Shown piece after piece: positions 18,887 to 28,104 of a DNA stretch of 64,000 nucleotides. The notes under the pieces were generated by a model. The model worked only from the letters and a program-made list of their open reading frames with translations. It was not told the origin of the DNA and ran no database searches. Source of the stretch: Helicobacter typhlonius (GTDB taxonomy: Bacteria > Campylobacterota > Campylobacteria > Campylobacterales > Helicobacteraceae); NCBI RefSeq assembly GCF_001460635.1, contig NZ_LN907858.1, forward strand, positions 248,001 to 312,000, in the 5' to 3' direction. A program made the translations under genes and the position numbers. The number at the start of each line of letters is the position of its first letter. Position 1 is the stretch's first letter.

Positions 18887-21154
18887 ATGAGTAGCATTTT
18901 AGGATTCCCACGCATTGGGCAAAATAGAGAGTTGAAAAAGTCCCTTGAGGCTTTTTGGGGCGGTAAATGTAGTCAGAGCGAGCTAGAGGGCGTTGCTAAG
19001 GATTTACGTAAAAAGCATTGGAATATGCAAAAATCCCTTGATTATGTGTGCGTGAATGACTTTAGCTACTATGATAATGTGCTTGATCTTGCCTATGCAC
19101 TTGGCTGCAAACCCGCTAGATTCAAGCATTTAAGTGGCTTAGATGGGTATTTTGCAATGGCGAGAGGACATCAAAAGGGTGTGGCTTGTGAGATGACAAA
19201 ATGGTTTAATACTAACTATCATTATGTAGTGCCAGAGCTTAGTATCGATGATGAGTATAAGGCTGATGCGAATGGTATTATCGCGCAATACAATGAGGCA
19301 AAGGCACTTGGCTTTAAGCCAAAGATTCAGTTAATCGGCGTTTTCACGCTCTTTGCGTTGAGTAAGGTTATTAAGGGAGAGCCAAAGGAGGTTTTTCACA
19401 AGCTTAAGAGTGCGTATTTTGACTTAATCGAGCAAATCGCAAAGATAGATTCAGAAGTGCTTGTAGAATTTAGTGAGCCTATTTTTGTGCGTGGATTCAA
19501 TGCAGATATCTTTGGGCTAGAATGTCAGCAGGGTGGAAGTGCGATTGAGTGTGTTTATAATAACATCGCTAAAAAGGGCATTAAAGCTATTGTAAGCACA
19601 TTTTTTGAGCATAGTAATGAGCTTACAGAAATTTTATTAAAAACTGATATTTATGGCATAGGGCTTGATTTTGTCGCTGGGGCAAAGAATAAAGAGGTTT
19701 TGGAATCTATTGCAAAAAGTGATAAAGTGCTGTATGCAGGGGTGATTGATGGACGTAATATTTGGGTGGCGGATTTAGAATCTAAACTCGCGCTTTTAGA
19801 ATCTATCGCGGATATTGTGCCTAAAAATCGTATTGTGGTAACTAGCTCCTGTTCGCTTTTGCATACGCCCTTTAGCAAGGAGGGAGAGGATAAAATAGAT
19901 TCTCAAATCCTTTCTTGGCTAAGTTTTGCAAAAGAAAAAATCGATGAATTGCTCGTGCTTGAGCACATTTTTCAAGGCACACAAAGTGCGAGTGATAGTG
20001 CATTTTTGGAGCGAAATAAGTCCATTAATATTTCGCGTAAAACTTCGAGCAAGACGAATAACAAGGCTGTGAGAGAGCGTGTCCAAAATCACACACAAAA
20101 TCAAAGAAGTGTGCCATTTGCGCAGCGCATTAAGCTTCAAAAAGAGCAGTTTAATTTTCCTATCCTACCTACAACTACAATTGGTTCTTTTCCTCAAACA
20201 CCTGAACTTAGAGCATTGCGTCTTAATTACAAAAAAGGCGAGATAAATAAGGTGCAATATGAAGAGGGTATAAAAACTTATATTAGAGATTGTGTGAAGT
20301 TCCAAGAAGAAATTGGCATTGATGTGCTTGTGCACGGAGAGCCGGAGCGAAATGATATGGTGGAGTATTTTGGCGAGCAATTAGAAGGATTTGTGTTTAG
20401 TCAAAATGCGTGGGTGCAAAGCTATGGCAGTCGCTGTGTAAAACCACCGATTATTTTTGGTGATGTGGCTCGTCCAAAGCCTATGACATTAGAGTGGAGT
20501 AAATTTGCGCAAAGCCTTACACAAAAGGTGATGAAAGGAATGCTCACAGGTCCTGTTACAATTTTAAATTGGAGTTTTGTGCGAGATGACTTAGAGAGAA
20601 GTGCGGTGTGTAGGCAAATATCTCTAGCTATTGCTGATGAAATTGATGATTTGCAAAAGGGTGGAATTAAAATCATTCAAGTTGATGAAGCTGCTTTCAA
20701 AGAGGGGTATCCATTGCGTAGCGAAAATATCAAAGCGTATGAGACTTGGGCATTAGAGTGCTTTAAGATTTCTACCGCAGTAGCACTTCCTCAAACCCAG
20801 ATTCATACCCATATGTGTTATAGTGAGTTTAATGATATTATTAAAACCATTGAAGCCCTTGATGCTGATGTGATAAGCATTGAAACAGCAAGAAGTGGCA
20901 ATGAGCTATTAAAAGTCTTTAAACAAGTGGGTTATACACACGAAGTAGGACCGGGTGTATATGATATACATAGTCCTAGAATCCCAAGTGTGGAGGAACT
21001 TAATGTGCAAATTAAGGCTTTGCTTGAAGTATTGCCTAAAGAGCAGCTATGGATTAATCCAGATTGTGGGCTTAAAACGCGCAAATGGGAAGAAGTAAAG
21101 CCAAGTTTGAAAAACATTGTAGAAGCTGTTAAGAGTGTGCGAGCAGCTTTATAA
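18887..21154 (+). CDS. metE: Cobalamin-independent methionine synthase
   Basis: Transfers methyl from 5-methyltetrahydropteroyl-triglutamate to homocysteine. 755 residues, usual length: duplicated barrel with N-terminal LGFPRIGQNRELKK and C-terminal TTTIGSFPQT. Zinc ligands are in HTHMCYSEF and NPDCGLKTR. A charged linker of about 40 residues joins the two halves. The frame is open back to 18746, but MSSILGFPRIG at 18887 matches the family start and AAAGGAG lies 5 bases upstream. metF follows. Confidence 0.96.
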   Translation: MSSILGFPRIGQNRELKKSLEAFWGGKCSQSELEGVAKDLRKKHWNMQKSLDYVCVNDFSYYDNVLDLAYALGCKPARFKHLSGLDGYFAMARGHQKGVACEMTKWFNTNYHYVVPELSIDDEYKADANGIIAQYNEAKALGFKPKIQLIGVFTLFALSKVIKGEPKEVFHKLKSAYFDLIEQIAKIDSEVLVEFSEPIFVRGFNADIFGLECQQGGSAIECVYNNIAKKGIKAIVSTFFEHSNELTEILLKTDIYGIGLDFVAGAKNKEVLESIAKSDKVLYAGVIDGRNIWVADLESKLALLESIADIVPKNRIVVTSSCSLLHTPFSKEGEDKIDSQILSWLSFAKEKIDELLVLEHIFQGTQSASDSAFLERNKSINISRKTSSKTNNKAVRERVQNHTQNQRSVPFAQRIKLQKEQFNFPILPTTTIGSFPQTPELRALRLNYKKGEINKVQYEEGIKTYIRDCVKFQEEIGIDVLVHGEPERNDMVEYFGEQLEGFVFSQNAWVQSYGSRCVKPPIIFGDVARPKPMTLEWSKFAQSLTQKVMKGMLTGPVTILNWSFVRDDLERSAVCRQISLAIADEIDDLQKGGIKIIQVDEAAFKEGYPLRSENIKAYETWALECFKISTAVALPQTQIHTHMCYSEFNDIIKTIEALDADVISIETARSGNELLKVFKQVGYTHEVGPGVYDIHSPRIPSVEELNVQIKALLEVLPKEQLWINPDCGLKTRKWEEVKPSLKNIVEAVKSVRAAL

Positions 21155-21189
21155 GTGTGAAATAGATTCTATGATAATGGTAAATAGAT

Positions 21190-22095
21190 ATGTATGACAT
21201 AGAATCCCTCATAGAGCAACTTCACTCTACAGAGCCTTTTTTGAGTGTAGAGATTGCTCCAAGTATAAGTGGTAGGCTTGATGAGAATTTACTAGAAGAT
21301 TTAAAAACACTTAAACTTGCTCATGCTTTTGTTTGCACAGATTCGCCTTTAGCTCGTTTTAAACCTTCATCAATCTTAAGTTCTCTTAAGTTTCAAAATG
21401 CACTCCAAAAGCCTGTTATTTGCACAATTTCAATGAGAGATAGGAACTCTATCGCTTTATGTGGCGATATTTTAAGTGTTAATGAGTTAGGATTGCGCAC
21501 TTTTTTGACACTCACAGGCGATAGCATTAAAAATGGAGATTGCCTACAATCAAAGGGTGTGTTTGAGGATAATTCTCTTAAACTCGGACATATCATTGAT
21601 GAGTTAAATTGTGGTAGAGCACTCAATGGCAAGTCTCTTAAAGAAAATATTAAAAGAATCTATAATTTTCAAGTGATAAATGCGTATGCGAATAATCCTT
21701 TATCGCTAAAAAATAAAATGCGTAAAAAATTAAGCAGTTGCGAGATTCACGCTCTTTTTACACAGCCTGTTTATTCTCTTAATGCAGCGGAATTTTTACT
21801 CCAAAGCCTTGAAGAGATTAAGAGTGAATGCAATATCAAAAGCGCACTTGTACTTGGATTTTTTCCTGTTTTAAGCTACAAAACGGCACTTTTTTTGCGC
21901 GATAAGCTTCCGGGTGTATATATACCAAATGAATGGGTGCAAAAACTAGAAAAAGCTCATAATAAAGGCAAAGATGAGGAAAAGAAGGTAGGGCTAGAGA
22001 TTTCTCATTCTTTGTTTATGGAACTTAAAAGTGTGCATAATAAATTTCACTTTATGAGTGCAAATAAGCCAAGCTTGGTAAAAGAATTTGCATAA
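21190..22095 (+). CDS. metF: 5,10-methylenetetrahydrofolate reductase
   Basis: FAD enzyme making 5-methyltetrahydrofolate, the methyl donor used by MetE next door. 301 residues, TIM barrel: LSVEIAPS near the start, TLTGDS (folate/FAD contact), INAYANNPLS and HALFTQPVYSLNAAEF. It is 35 bases after metE on the same strand, so the pair probably forms a methionine unit. The ribosome site before ATG 21190 is weak. Confidence 0.88.
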   Translation: MYDIESLIEQLHSTEPFLSVEIAPSISGRLDENLLEDLKTLKLAHAFVCTDSPLARFKPSSILSSLKFQNALQKPVICTISMRDRNSIALCGDILSVNELGLRTFLTLTGDSIKNGDCLQSKGVFEDNSLKLGHIIDELNCGRALNGKSLKENIKRIYNFQVINAYANNPLSLKNKMRKKLSSCEIHALFTQPVYSLNAAEFLLQSLEEIKSECNIKSALVLGFFPVLSYKTALFLRDKLPGVYIPNEWVQKLEKAHNKGKDEEKKVGLEISHSLFMELKSVHNKFHFMSANKPSLVKEFA

Positions 22096-22140
22096 ACCTT
22101 TGATTCCTTATTGATTTATGATATTTTCAAAGATTTCACT

Positions 22141-22146
22141 TATAAT
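22141..22146 (+). promoter_or_regulatory. -10 element of ilvD
   Basis: A perfect TATAAT lies 30 bases before the ilvD start in the 80-base gap after metF; AAAGGAG precedes the ATG. Confidence 0.55.
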
Positions 22147-22175
22147 GGCATTTTAGAAAACTCTAAAGGAGATTT

Positions 22176-23894
22176 ATGCGAAGCGACATTGTGAAAAAGG
22201 GCTATCAAAGAGCCCCTCATAGAAGTTTATTGCGTGCCACAGGGCTAAAAGATGAAGATTTTAATAAACCCTTTATCGGCATTGCAAATAGTTATATTGA
22301 CATTATTCCCGGGCATTTTTTCTTAAACCGCTATGCGCAGATTATCAAAGAGGAGATTCGCGCTGCTGGGGGCGTGCCTTTTGAATTTAATACCATTGGC
22401 GTAGATGATGGCATCGCAATGGGGCATAGCGGTATGCTCTACTCTTTGCCTAGTCGTGAGCTGATTGCAGATTCTATTGAAACAATGATGAACGCGCACT
22501 CGCTAGATGCGATGATTTGTATCCCAAATTGCGATAAAATCGTGCCCGGAATGCTTATGGGTGCGTTGCGCGTGAATGTGCCAACTATCTTTGTGAGTGG
22601 TGGTCCAATGAAAGCCGGGAAGCTAGAGGACGGCACAATTTTGGATTTAAATTCTGCTTTTGAAGCGGTGGGAGCATTCGCAGAGGGTAAGATTAGCGAA
22701 AAAAGGCTACACGAGATAGAATGCAATGCGTGTCCGGGCGGTGGGAGCTGTAGTGGAATGTTTACTGCAAACTCTATGAATACGCTTTGTGAGGCGATGG
22801 GGGTTGCGCTGCCGGGAAATGGCACGATTTTAGCCTTAAGCAAGGAGCGTGAGGAGCTTTTACGCAAAGCGGCGCGTAGAATTGTAGAGATTGCGCTAGA
22901 TGAGCAAAAAAGCGAGCAGTTTAGATTCCGAAATATTTTAAATAAAAAAGCCGTGCATAACGCGTTTGTCGTGGATATGGCAATGGGCGGCAGCACAAAC
23001 ACAATCTTGCATATGTTAGCTATTGCTAAAGAGGCGGAGGTGGATTTCAACCTAGATTCTATCAATGCCATTGCTTCAAAAGTCGCACATATTACTAAAA
23101 TCGCTCCGGCATTAAGCACAATCCATATGGAAGACATCAATCGCGCGGGGGGTGTGTCGGCAGTAATGAATGAAGTTGCAAAAAGAAATACGTCTTTGGG
23201 CAGTCATTCCGCAGATTCTATTCTCTATTTAGACGCACTCACAATTACAGGCGAGACTTTGGGAGAACGCATTGCAAACGCACAGATTGTAGATTCTAGC
23301 GTTATCCGACACAATGAAAACGCGTATTCGCCGGTAGGTGGGCTAAAGATTCTTTATGGTAATTTAGCGCGTGAAGGAGCGGTGCTCAAGGTCGCCGCAG
23401 TGGCAGAATCTATGAAAGAATTTGAGGGAAGTGCGGTGTGCTTTAATTCGCAAGAGGAAGCGATTAAAGGCATTGCGGGAGGCAAGGTAAAAGCGGGGAA
23501 TGTCGTAGTAATCCGCTATGAGGGACCCAAAGGTGGACCGGGAATGCAAGAAATGCTCACTCCCACAAGCCTCATTATGGGAATGGGACTTGGTGAATCT
23601 GTCGCACTCATTACCGATGGACGCTTTAGTGGTGCGACAAGGGGAGGCTGTATCGGGCATATTAGCCCAGAAGCAGCAGAAGGAGGATTAATCGCGCTGA
23701 TTGAAGACGGAGATAGAATTGCGATTTCTGTTTCAAAAGGCACTTTAGAATTGCTCGTGGATTCCGCTGTTTTAGAATCTCGCCGTGCAAAATGGAAGCC
23801 TATCAAAAAGGAGATTCCAAGCAAATGGTTGCGCCGCTATGCGCTGCTTGTGAGCAATGCGGCAAATGGCGCAGTATTAAAAACAGAGCTGTAA
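22176..23894 (+). CDS. ilvD: Dihydroxy-acid dehydratase
   Basis: Fe-S dehydratase of valine/isoleucine and pantothenate synthesis. 572 residues, full length. Cluster and signature segments are [35 protein letters not shown] and the C-terminal [20 protein letters not shown]. Start ATG 22176 after AAAGGAG. Only one base separates its stop from the next start, and copies of its 3-prime end occur at 26346-26445 and, inverted, at 29567-29924. This gene end looks like a repeated site of DNA exchange. Confidence 0.96.
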   Translation: MRSDIVKKGYQRAPHRSLLRATGLKDEDFNKPFIGIANSYIDIIPGHFFLNRYAQIIKEEIRAAGGVPFEFNTIGVDDGIAMGHSGMLYSLPSRELIADSIETMMNAHSLDAMICIPNCDKIVPGMLMGALRVNVPTIFVSGGPMKAGKLEDGTILDLNSAFEAVGAFAEGKISEKRLHEIECNACPGGGSCSGMFTANSMNTLCEAMGVALPGNGTILALSKEREELLRKAARRIVEIALDEQKSEQFRFRNILNKKAVHNAFVVDMAMGGSTNTILHMLAIAKEAEVDFNLDSINAIASKVAHITKIAPALSTIHMEDINRAGGVSAVMNEVAKRNTSLGSHSADSILYLDALTITGETLGERIANAQIVDSSVIRHNENAYSPVGGLKILYGNLAREGAVLKVAAVAESMKEFEGSAVCFNSQEEAIKGIAGGKVKAGNVVVIRYEGPKGGPGMQEMLTPTSLIMGMGLGESVALITDGRFSGATRGGCIGHISPEAAEGGLIALIEDGDRIAISVSKGTLELLVDSAVLESRRAKWKPIKKEIPSKWLRRYALLVSNAANGAVLKTEL

Positions 23895-23895
23895 A

Positions 23896-24494
23896 ATGGC
23901 AACAAACAAAAATTCAAAAGAAACAGTTAGAAAATTTGAAAGATGCGAAGAATATGATTATATAACTTCATATGAAAGTGCAAAATGTTTGTGGTTTCTG
24001 GCTAGTATTCACCCTAAAAAATATGAGACAACACGAAGTTTAACCGCTTACGAACTTTTTGCGTCAGCCACCAATTACGGTTTGGCTATTGAGCTACTCC
24101 TAAAAACTATTATTTCTGGAGAAAGCGGAAAAAGCCAGATAAAATACATAATTTATATAAGCTGTTTGAAAAAATAAATGAAGACACCCGAGATATGATT
24201 TGCAACAGATATGACAATTACATTTCTCATAATAAACCGCTAGAATTGTTTATTAGAGGAGCTACTCCTAAAAACCAAAAAGAAAAATTTGAGAATTCTA
24301 AATCACCTAATAAAAAAAGAAACAAAGATGTAAAAAGTCTTTTAGAAAACAATCAAGATATTTTTACTCAGTTTAGGTATATGGGTGAAAAAGCACGAAC
24401 AGAGGAAGTGGAGTATTTTTACTATGAATATGGTTATTTTGATGCATTATGCAAATCTCTAATTGATGTTATACAAGAAAAATTAAAGGGTTAA
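23896..24494 (+). pseudogene. HEPN-like protein broken by a one-base frameshift
   Basis: Two frames (23896-24177 and 24195-24494) make one protein if a single A is added to the A5 run at 24129-24133. The joined sequence would then read ESGKKPDKIHNLYKLFEKIN. The pattern NYGLAIELLLKTII followed by HNLYKLF resembles HEPN-type helical proteins, common in defence and toxin loci. It begins one base after ilvD and precedes a restriction gene by 8 bases. It may be a recent mutation, a switchable A-run or a read error; a truncated 93-residue product is possible. Confidence 0.6.
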
Positions 24495-24502
24495 GGAATC
24501 AA

Positions 24503-25126
24503 ATGAGTCAAGTTATACCACATTTGCTTATTCAAATTGTAGATTTTTTGAAAAAGTCTCCTGTTGCCTTAAGCAAACAAAGCCGAGATGGTAGGATAAA
24601 TTCTGCCTTTAATGAAGATGAAATTTTTAAATGCTTAGAAACAAATTTTGCAATAAATCGCCCAAATATGCGCGATTGGGTAGATTTTAGCTTTGAGGAA
24701 AATAATATTTTTTATCCTGTCAACATCAAAGTAAGCACAACAAAAACCACTGATAATCTTAATTGCAAACTTGGAATCTATTATGCCTTAACAGGCAAGA
24801 TTCCACCTTTTGGTAATGGTGTAAGCTGGGATTGCTACTTCAAAAGTCTTAAAGAAAATATACAGCAAAATTCAAAAGATTATTATTTTTTGATTATCAA
24901 TAAAGATAATTCTAGTGATGTATTTGCTACTTCTTTAAAAAACTTAGAATCTATCTTGCCAAATGGCAATAATCTCCCCTTTCAAGCAAAATGGAACAAT
25001 AATCGCAAACTGATAAATAGAGATTTTGAAAGTGCAAAAGCCTTTTTGCTTGGAACTTTTGAAGAATCTTTAAAATTAAGAGCTGATGCTTACCTCCATT
25101 TTAAGAAGTATTTTTATGAATCTTGA
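24503..25126 (+). CDS. Probable type II restriction endonuclease
   Basis: 207 residues, unrecognised at specificity level. Read as a nuclease because it overlaps a DNA adenine methyltransferase by 11 bases and carries a PD-(D/E)xK-like stretch: RDWVDFSF (Asp61) then YPVNIKVS (Asn74-Ile-Lys76). An Asn in the usual Asp/Glu position makes the motif imperfect. ATG 24503 follows GGAATCAA, 8 bases after the HEPN-like gene. It and the methyltransferase form a compact unit inserted behind ilvD. Confidence 0.65.
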   Translation: MSQVIPHLLIQIVDFLKKSPVALSKQSRDGRINSAFNEDEIFKCLETNFAINRPNMRDWVDFSFEENNIFYPVNIKVSTTKTTDNLNCKLGIYYALTGKIPPFGNGVSWDCYFKSLKENIQQNSKDYYFLIINKDNSSDVFATSLKNLESILPNGNNLPFQAKWNNNRKLINRDFESAKAFLLGTFEESLKLRADAYLHFKKYFYES

Positions 25127-26312
25127 TGTAGTAAATTTGGGACAAGTTTTCACCCCGCCGCATATCGTAAGTGATATGTTAAATCTTATCCAAAGCACTA
25201 CAAGGCTAGAAAATCCGCGATTCTTAGAGCCAAGTTGTGGAAATGGAGCATTTTTTAAAAATTTACCCAGCAATAAAGTAGGCATAGAGTTAGATTCTAA
25301 AGTAGTTTGTGATAAATCTGTATTGAAAGTTGATTTTTTTAGTTATCCTGTGAGTGAAAAATTTGATTGTATTATTGGCAACCCTCCTTATGTGCGTTAT
25401 CAAGATATTTTAGATTCTACGAAATTCCTTTTAAATGCTTATAAGAATATCTTTGATTCTCGTTCGAATTTGTATTTATTTTTTATCTATAAATGTATCT
25501 TGCATTTAAAAGATAAGGGGGAGCTAATTTTTATCACGCCTAGAGATTTTCTAAAAAGCACTGCAAGCATAAAACTCAATGAGTTTTTATTCTCGCAAGG
25601 TAGCATAACAAATTTTATAGATTTGGGAGATAAAAAGATTTTTAACAAGGCTCAACCAAATTGTGCGATATGGAGGTTTGAAAAAGGTAATTTTGGGAGA
25701 AAAACCCAATGTTTGAGGGAATTTAGTTGTATCAATGGACAGATTCTTTTTACTAAAAAATCTTATAGTATTCCTTTTAGCTCATTGTTTTTTGTGAAAG
25801 TTGGAGCAGTAAGTGGGGCAGATACTATTTTTGCAAATCAACAATGGGGTAATGTAGAATTTGTGAACTCTACCACTGCAAAAAGTGGTAAAACAAAAAG
25901 AATGATTTATGGAGAACGCGCAAAAGATTGTGTGTATTTGCAAGAATTTAAGCAAAAATTATTGCAAAGAAAAATTAAAAAATTTGATGAAAGTAATTGG
26001 TGGCAATGGGGCAGAGATTATTATAAGAGTGATATACCACGCATTTATGTTAATACCAAAACTCGCAATAAAAAACCTTTTTTTATCCATTCCTGTAATG
26101 CTTATGATGGCTCTATTTTGGCGATTTTTCCAAAATTTGAAGTGGATTCTAAGAATTTACAAGATTTGTGCGAGAGGCTCAATAATATAGATTGGGAGGA
26201 GCTAGGATTTGTATGTGATGGACGATTTTTATTTTCCCAAAGAAGCCTAGAGAATTGTATGTTAGATTCTAGCTTTCAGGATATTGGCAGTAAAGTTAGA
26301 CAAAGGATTTAA
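25116..26312 (+). CDS. Type II DNA adenine-N6 methyltransferase
   Basis: About 398 residues of the gamma class (Eco57I/TaqI type). SAM motif I LEPSCGNGAF (about 36-45) and catalytic motif IV IIGNPPYVRYQD (about 90-101) are clear; the C-terminal half is the target-recognition region (YKSDIPRIYVNTKTRNKKPF). It would protect host DNA from the upstream nuclease. The frame opens at 25086, but ATG 25116 has AAGAAG at proper distance and gives NLGQVFTPPHIV near the N-terminus, as usual for the family. Confidence 0.85.
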   Translation: MNLDVVNLGQVFTPPHIVSDMLNLIQSTTRLENPRFLEPSCGNGAFFKNLPSNKVGIELDSKVVCDKSVLKVDFFSYPVSEKFDCIIGNPPYVRYQDILDSTKFLLNAYKNIFDSRSNLYLFFIYKCILHLKDKGELIFITPRDFLKSTASIKLNEFLFSQGSITNFIDLGDKKIFNKAQPNCAIWRFEKGNFGRKTQCLREFSCINGQILFTKKSYSIPFSSLFFVKVGAVSGADTIFANQQWGNVEFVNSTTAKSGKTKRMIYGERAKDCVYLQEFKQKLLQRKIKKFDESNWWQWGRDYYKSDIPRIYVNTKTRNKKPFFIHSCNAYDGSILAIFPKFEVDSKNLQDLCERLNNIDWEELGFVCDGRFLFSQRSLENCMLDSSFQDIGSKVRQRI

Positions 26313-26345
26313 TAATGAAATGGACTTTAGTTTTAGAATCTTGCA

Positions 26346-26445
26346 AGGCAAAATAGCAATCAGTAAAAAAGAGATTCTAAGCAAGTGGTTACGCTGCTTG
26401 TGAGCAACGCCGCAAATGGCGCGGTTTTAAAGACGGAGATATGAG
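26346..26445 (+). pseudogene. ilvD: Remnant of the ilvD 3-prime end
   Basis: Reads as GKIAIS, a gap, then KKEILSKWL, a gap, and [14 protein letters not shown], which is the ilvD C-terminus with two internal deletions. With the intact ilvD it brackets the restriction-modification genes. The rest of 26313-26541 shows nothing recognisable. Confidence 0.8.
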
Positions 26446-26541
26446 AGTGAGAATGCGGTTTTCAAACTCTTGTTACTTTGCTTGTATCAAGGAAGCATTG
26501 CCAAAGTCTCATTATCCACCGCTTTTAGTAGCATTCAAGGT

Positions 26542-27444
26542 TTAAAGCGTATTAAATAAATCCGTTGAAAGGTATCGCTCCGCTGTGTCATTAAGCATAG
26601 TAAGCACTTTTTTATTTGGATTGTTTTTGGCAATTTCAAGTGCAGCTGCGACATTTGCGCCACTAGAAATTCCAACCATTACGCCGATTTTGCCTAAATT
26701 TTGAGCCATTTTAATAGCGACTTCATTTTCTACAACTTCAATAGAATCTATCACATCGCGATTAAGGATTTTAGGGATAAAGTTCGCGCCAATGCCTTGA
26801 ATCTTATGTGGTCCCGCTTGTCCTTTGCTAAGCAGTGGTGAAGCAGCAGGCTCTACACCAATAATTTTAATAGATGGAATCTTCTCTTTAAGCACTTCGC
26901 CTACACCGCTAATTGTCCCACCTGTGCCAAATCCTGCCACAAAATAATCCAAACTTCCCTCAAAGCTTTTATAAATCTCTAGTGCGGTAGTGCGTTTGTG
27001 CATTTCTTTGTTAGCGAGATTATCAAATTGACTTGGCATAAATGAGTTTGGTGTGGAATCTAAAATTTCTTGAGCCTTATTGAGCGCACCTTGCATACCC
27101 TCACTTGCAGGAGTAAGCACAAGATTCGCACCAAACAAAGCTATCATCTTGCGTCTTTCTATGCTCATAGATTCTGGCATAGTGATGATGATTTTTAATC
27201 CAAGAGAAGCACAAATCATAGCGAGAGATATGCCCATATTGCCGCTTGTGCATTCTACAATAGTTGTATCTTTTGTGATTTTGCCTGTCTTTAGAGCCTC
27301 ATCTATCATTGCATATGCGGGGCGGTCTTTAACAGAATGGCTTGGGTTTAAAAACTCGCATTTGCCATAAAGATTTGGAGCAAATTGCTGAAGTTGTAAA
27401 ATCGGAGTGTTGCCAATGAGTTCGGTAATATTTTGAGCTATCAT
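26542..27444 (-). CDS. cysK: Cysteine synthase
   Basis: PLP enzyme making cysteine from O-acetylserine and sulfide. 300 residues: PLP Lys in NPSHSVKDRPA, substrate loop TSGNMG, phosphate loop GTGGTISG. NPSHSVKDR differs from the common NPGGSVKDR, and some Helicobacter homologues act on O-phosphoserine or in reverse transsulfuration (cystathionine beta-synthase-like), so substrate is not settled. The gene stands alone. Confidence 0.88.
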   Translation of the reverse strand: MIAQNITELIGNTPILQLQQFAPNLYGKCEFLNPSHSVKDRPAYAMIDEALKTGKITKDTTIVECTSGNMGISLAMICASLGLKIIITMPESMSIERRKMIALFGANLVLTPASEGMQGALNKAQEILDSTPNSFMPSQFDNLANKEMHKRTTALEIYKSFEGSLDYFVAGFGTGGTISGVGEVLKEKIPSIKIIGVEPAASPLLSKGQAGPHKIQGIGANFIPKILNRDVIDSIEVVENEVAIKMAQNLGKIGVMVGISSGANVAAALEIAKNNPNKKVLTMLNDTAERYLSTDLFNTL

Positions 27445-27531
27445 TGAAAATCCTTTGTGCGCATTTAAGCGTGAATTTGGTATTTAAAGCTTAGAATCTA
27501 GCAATTTTTTATAAAAAAATCAAGGAAAATA

Positions 27532-27969
27532 ATGCAAATTTTCTTCTCTTATTTTTTTGTTATTTATGTGATATATCAATTCTTTACTCCGCTTCAAGCA
27601 GCAGATTCTTATATGCAAGTAAATAATTTCAGCGAGGAAGCATTAGGTCAAAAAAGCAGAGGTTGCATTATGCAACATTTGCTTTATCCTAAAGAAGCTA
27701 AAATCAATAAGATTGAGGGTGTTGCAAAAATAATGATAAGTCTTAAAAATAATCAAATACATAAATTCCAAATCATACAAAGCAGTGGTTATAAAATCTT
27801 TGATATAGCAGCTTTAAGGGCGGTTGAAAAATCCAAAATATGTTTGTAAAATGTATTTGATGCTTATTTTGATAAGATAATCTTTGAATATGCTTTCATA
27901 GTGCCAATAGAATTTAGATTTGCAGATTCTAAAAAACAAGATATTGAAGTGCAAAAAATGAATATCTAA
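27532..27969 (+). pseudogene. TonB C-terminal-like protein with in-frame stop
   Basis: Signal-like hydrophobic N-terminus (MQIFFSYFFVIYVIYQFF), then a TonB_C-type fold: YPKEAKINKIEGVAKIMISL and SSGYKIFDIAALRAVEKS. A TAA at 27847-27849 ends the frame at 105 residues, yet the same frame stays open for 39 more codons and gives FDKIIFEYAFIVPIEFRF, which looks like the rest of the TonB domain. One base change (for example CAA to TAA) would explain it. TonB C-domains need their last strand, so the short product is probably inactive. Confidence 0.6.
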
Positions 27970-28038
27970 AAAGATTTAAATGGTGAATTTAGCACTTTGA
28001 GTTAATACAATTTATTATGATTGAATATACAATCTTGC

Positions 28039-28067
28039 TTTACAAAAAAAAAAAAAAACAATATAAT
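28039..28067 (+). promoter_or_regulatory. Promoter with poly-A15 spacer upstream of a DUF285 gene
   Basis: TTTACA at 28039-28044 (near TTGACA) and TATAAT at 28062-28067 are 17 bases apart, the optimal spacing. The spacer is almost wholly the A15 tract (28044-28058). Gain or loss of A would change the spacing and so promoter strength. Confidence 0.6.
28044..28058 (+). repeat. Poly-A15 tract
   Basis: Fifteen A in a row between the -35 and -10 elements, about 46 bases before the start codon; such tracts change length by slippage. Confidence 0.9.
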
Positions 28068-28104
28068 GCGCGGACACAAAGGATTTGTCATAGGAGGAAT
28101 AATA

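Noticed and set aside
22439-23140. A 233-residue open frame on the minus strand inside ilvD
   Set aside because: It is a mirror of the strongly coding ilvD frame, has no ribosome site and no recognisable domain.
23896-26445. An insertion sequence or integrase-driven island carrying the restriction genes
   Set aside because: No transposase, integrase, terminal inverted repeat or short target duplication was seen; the flanking ilvD pieces suggest exchange by homology instead.
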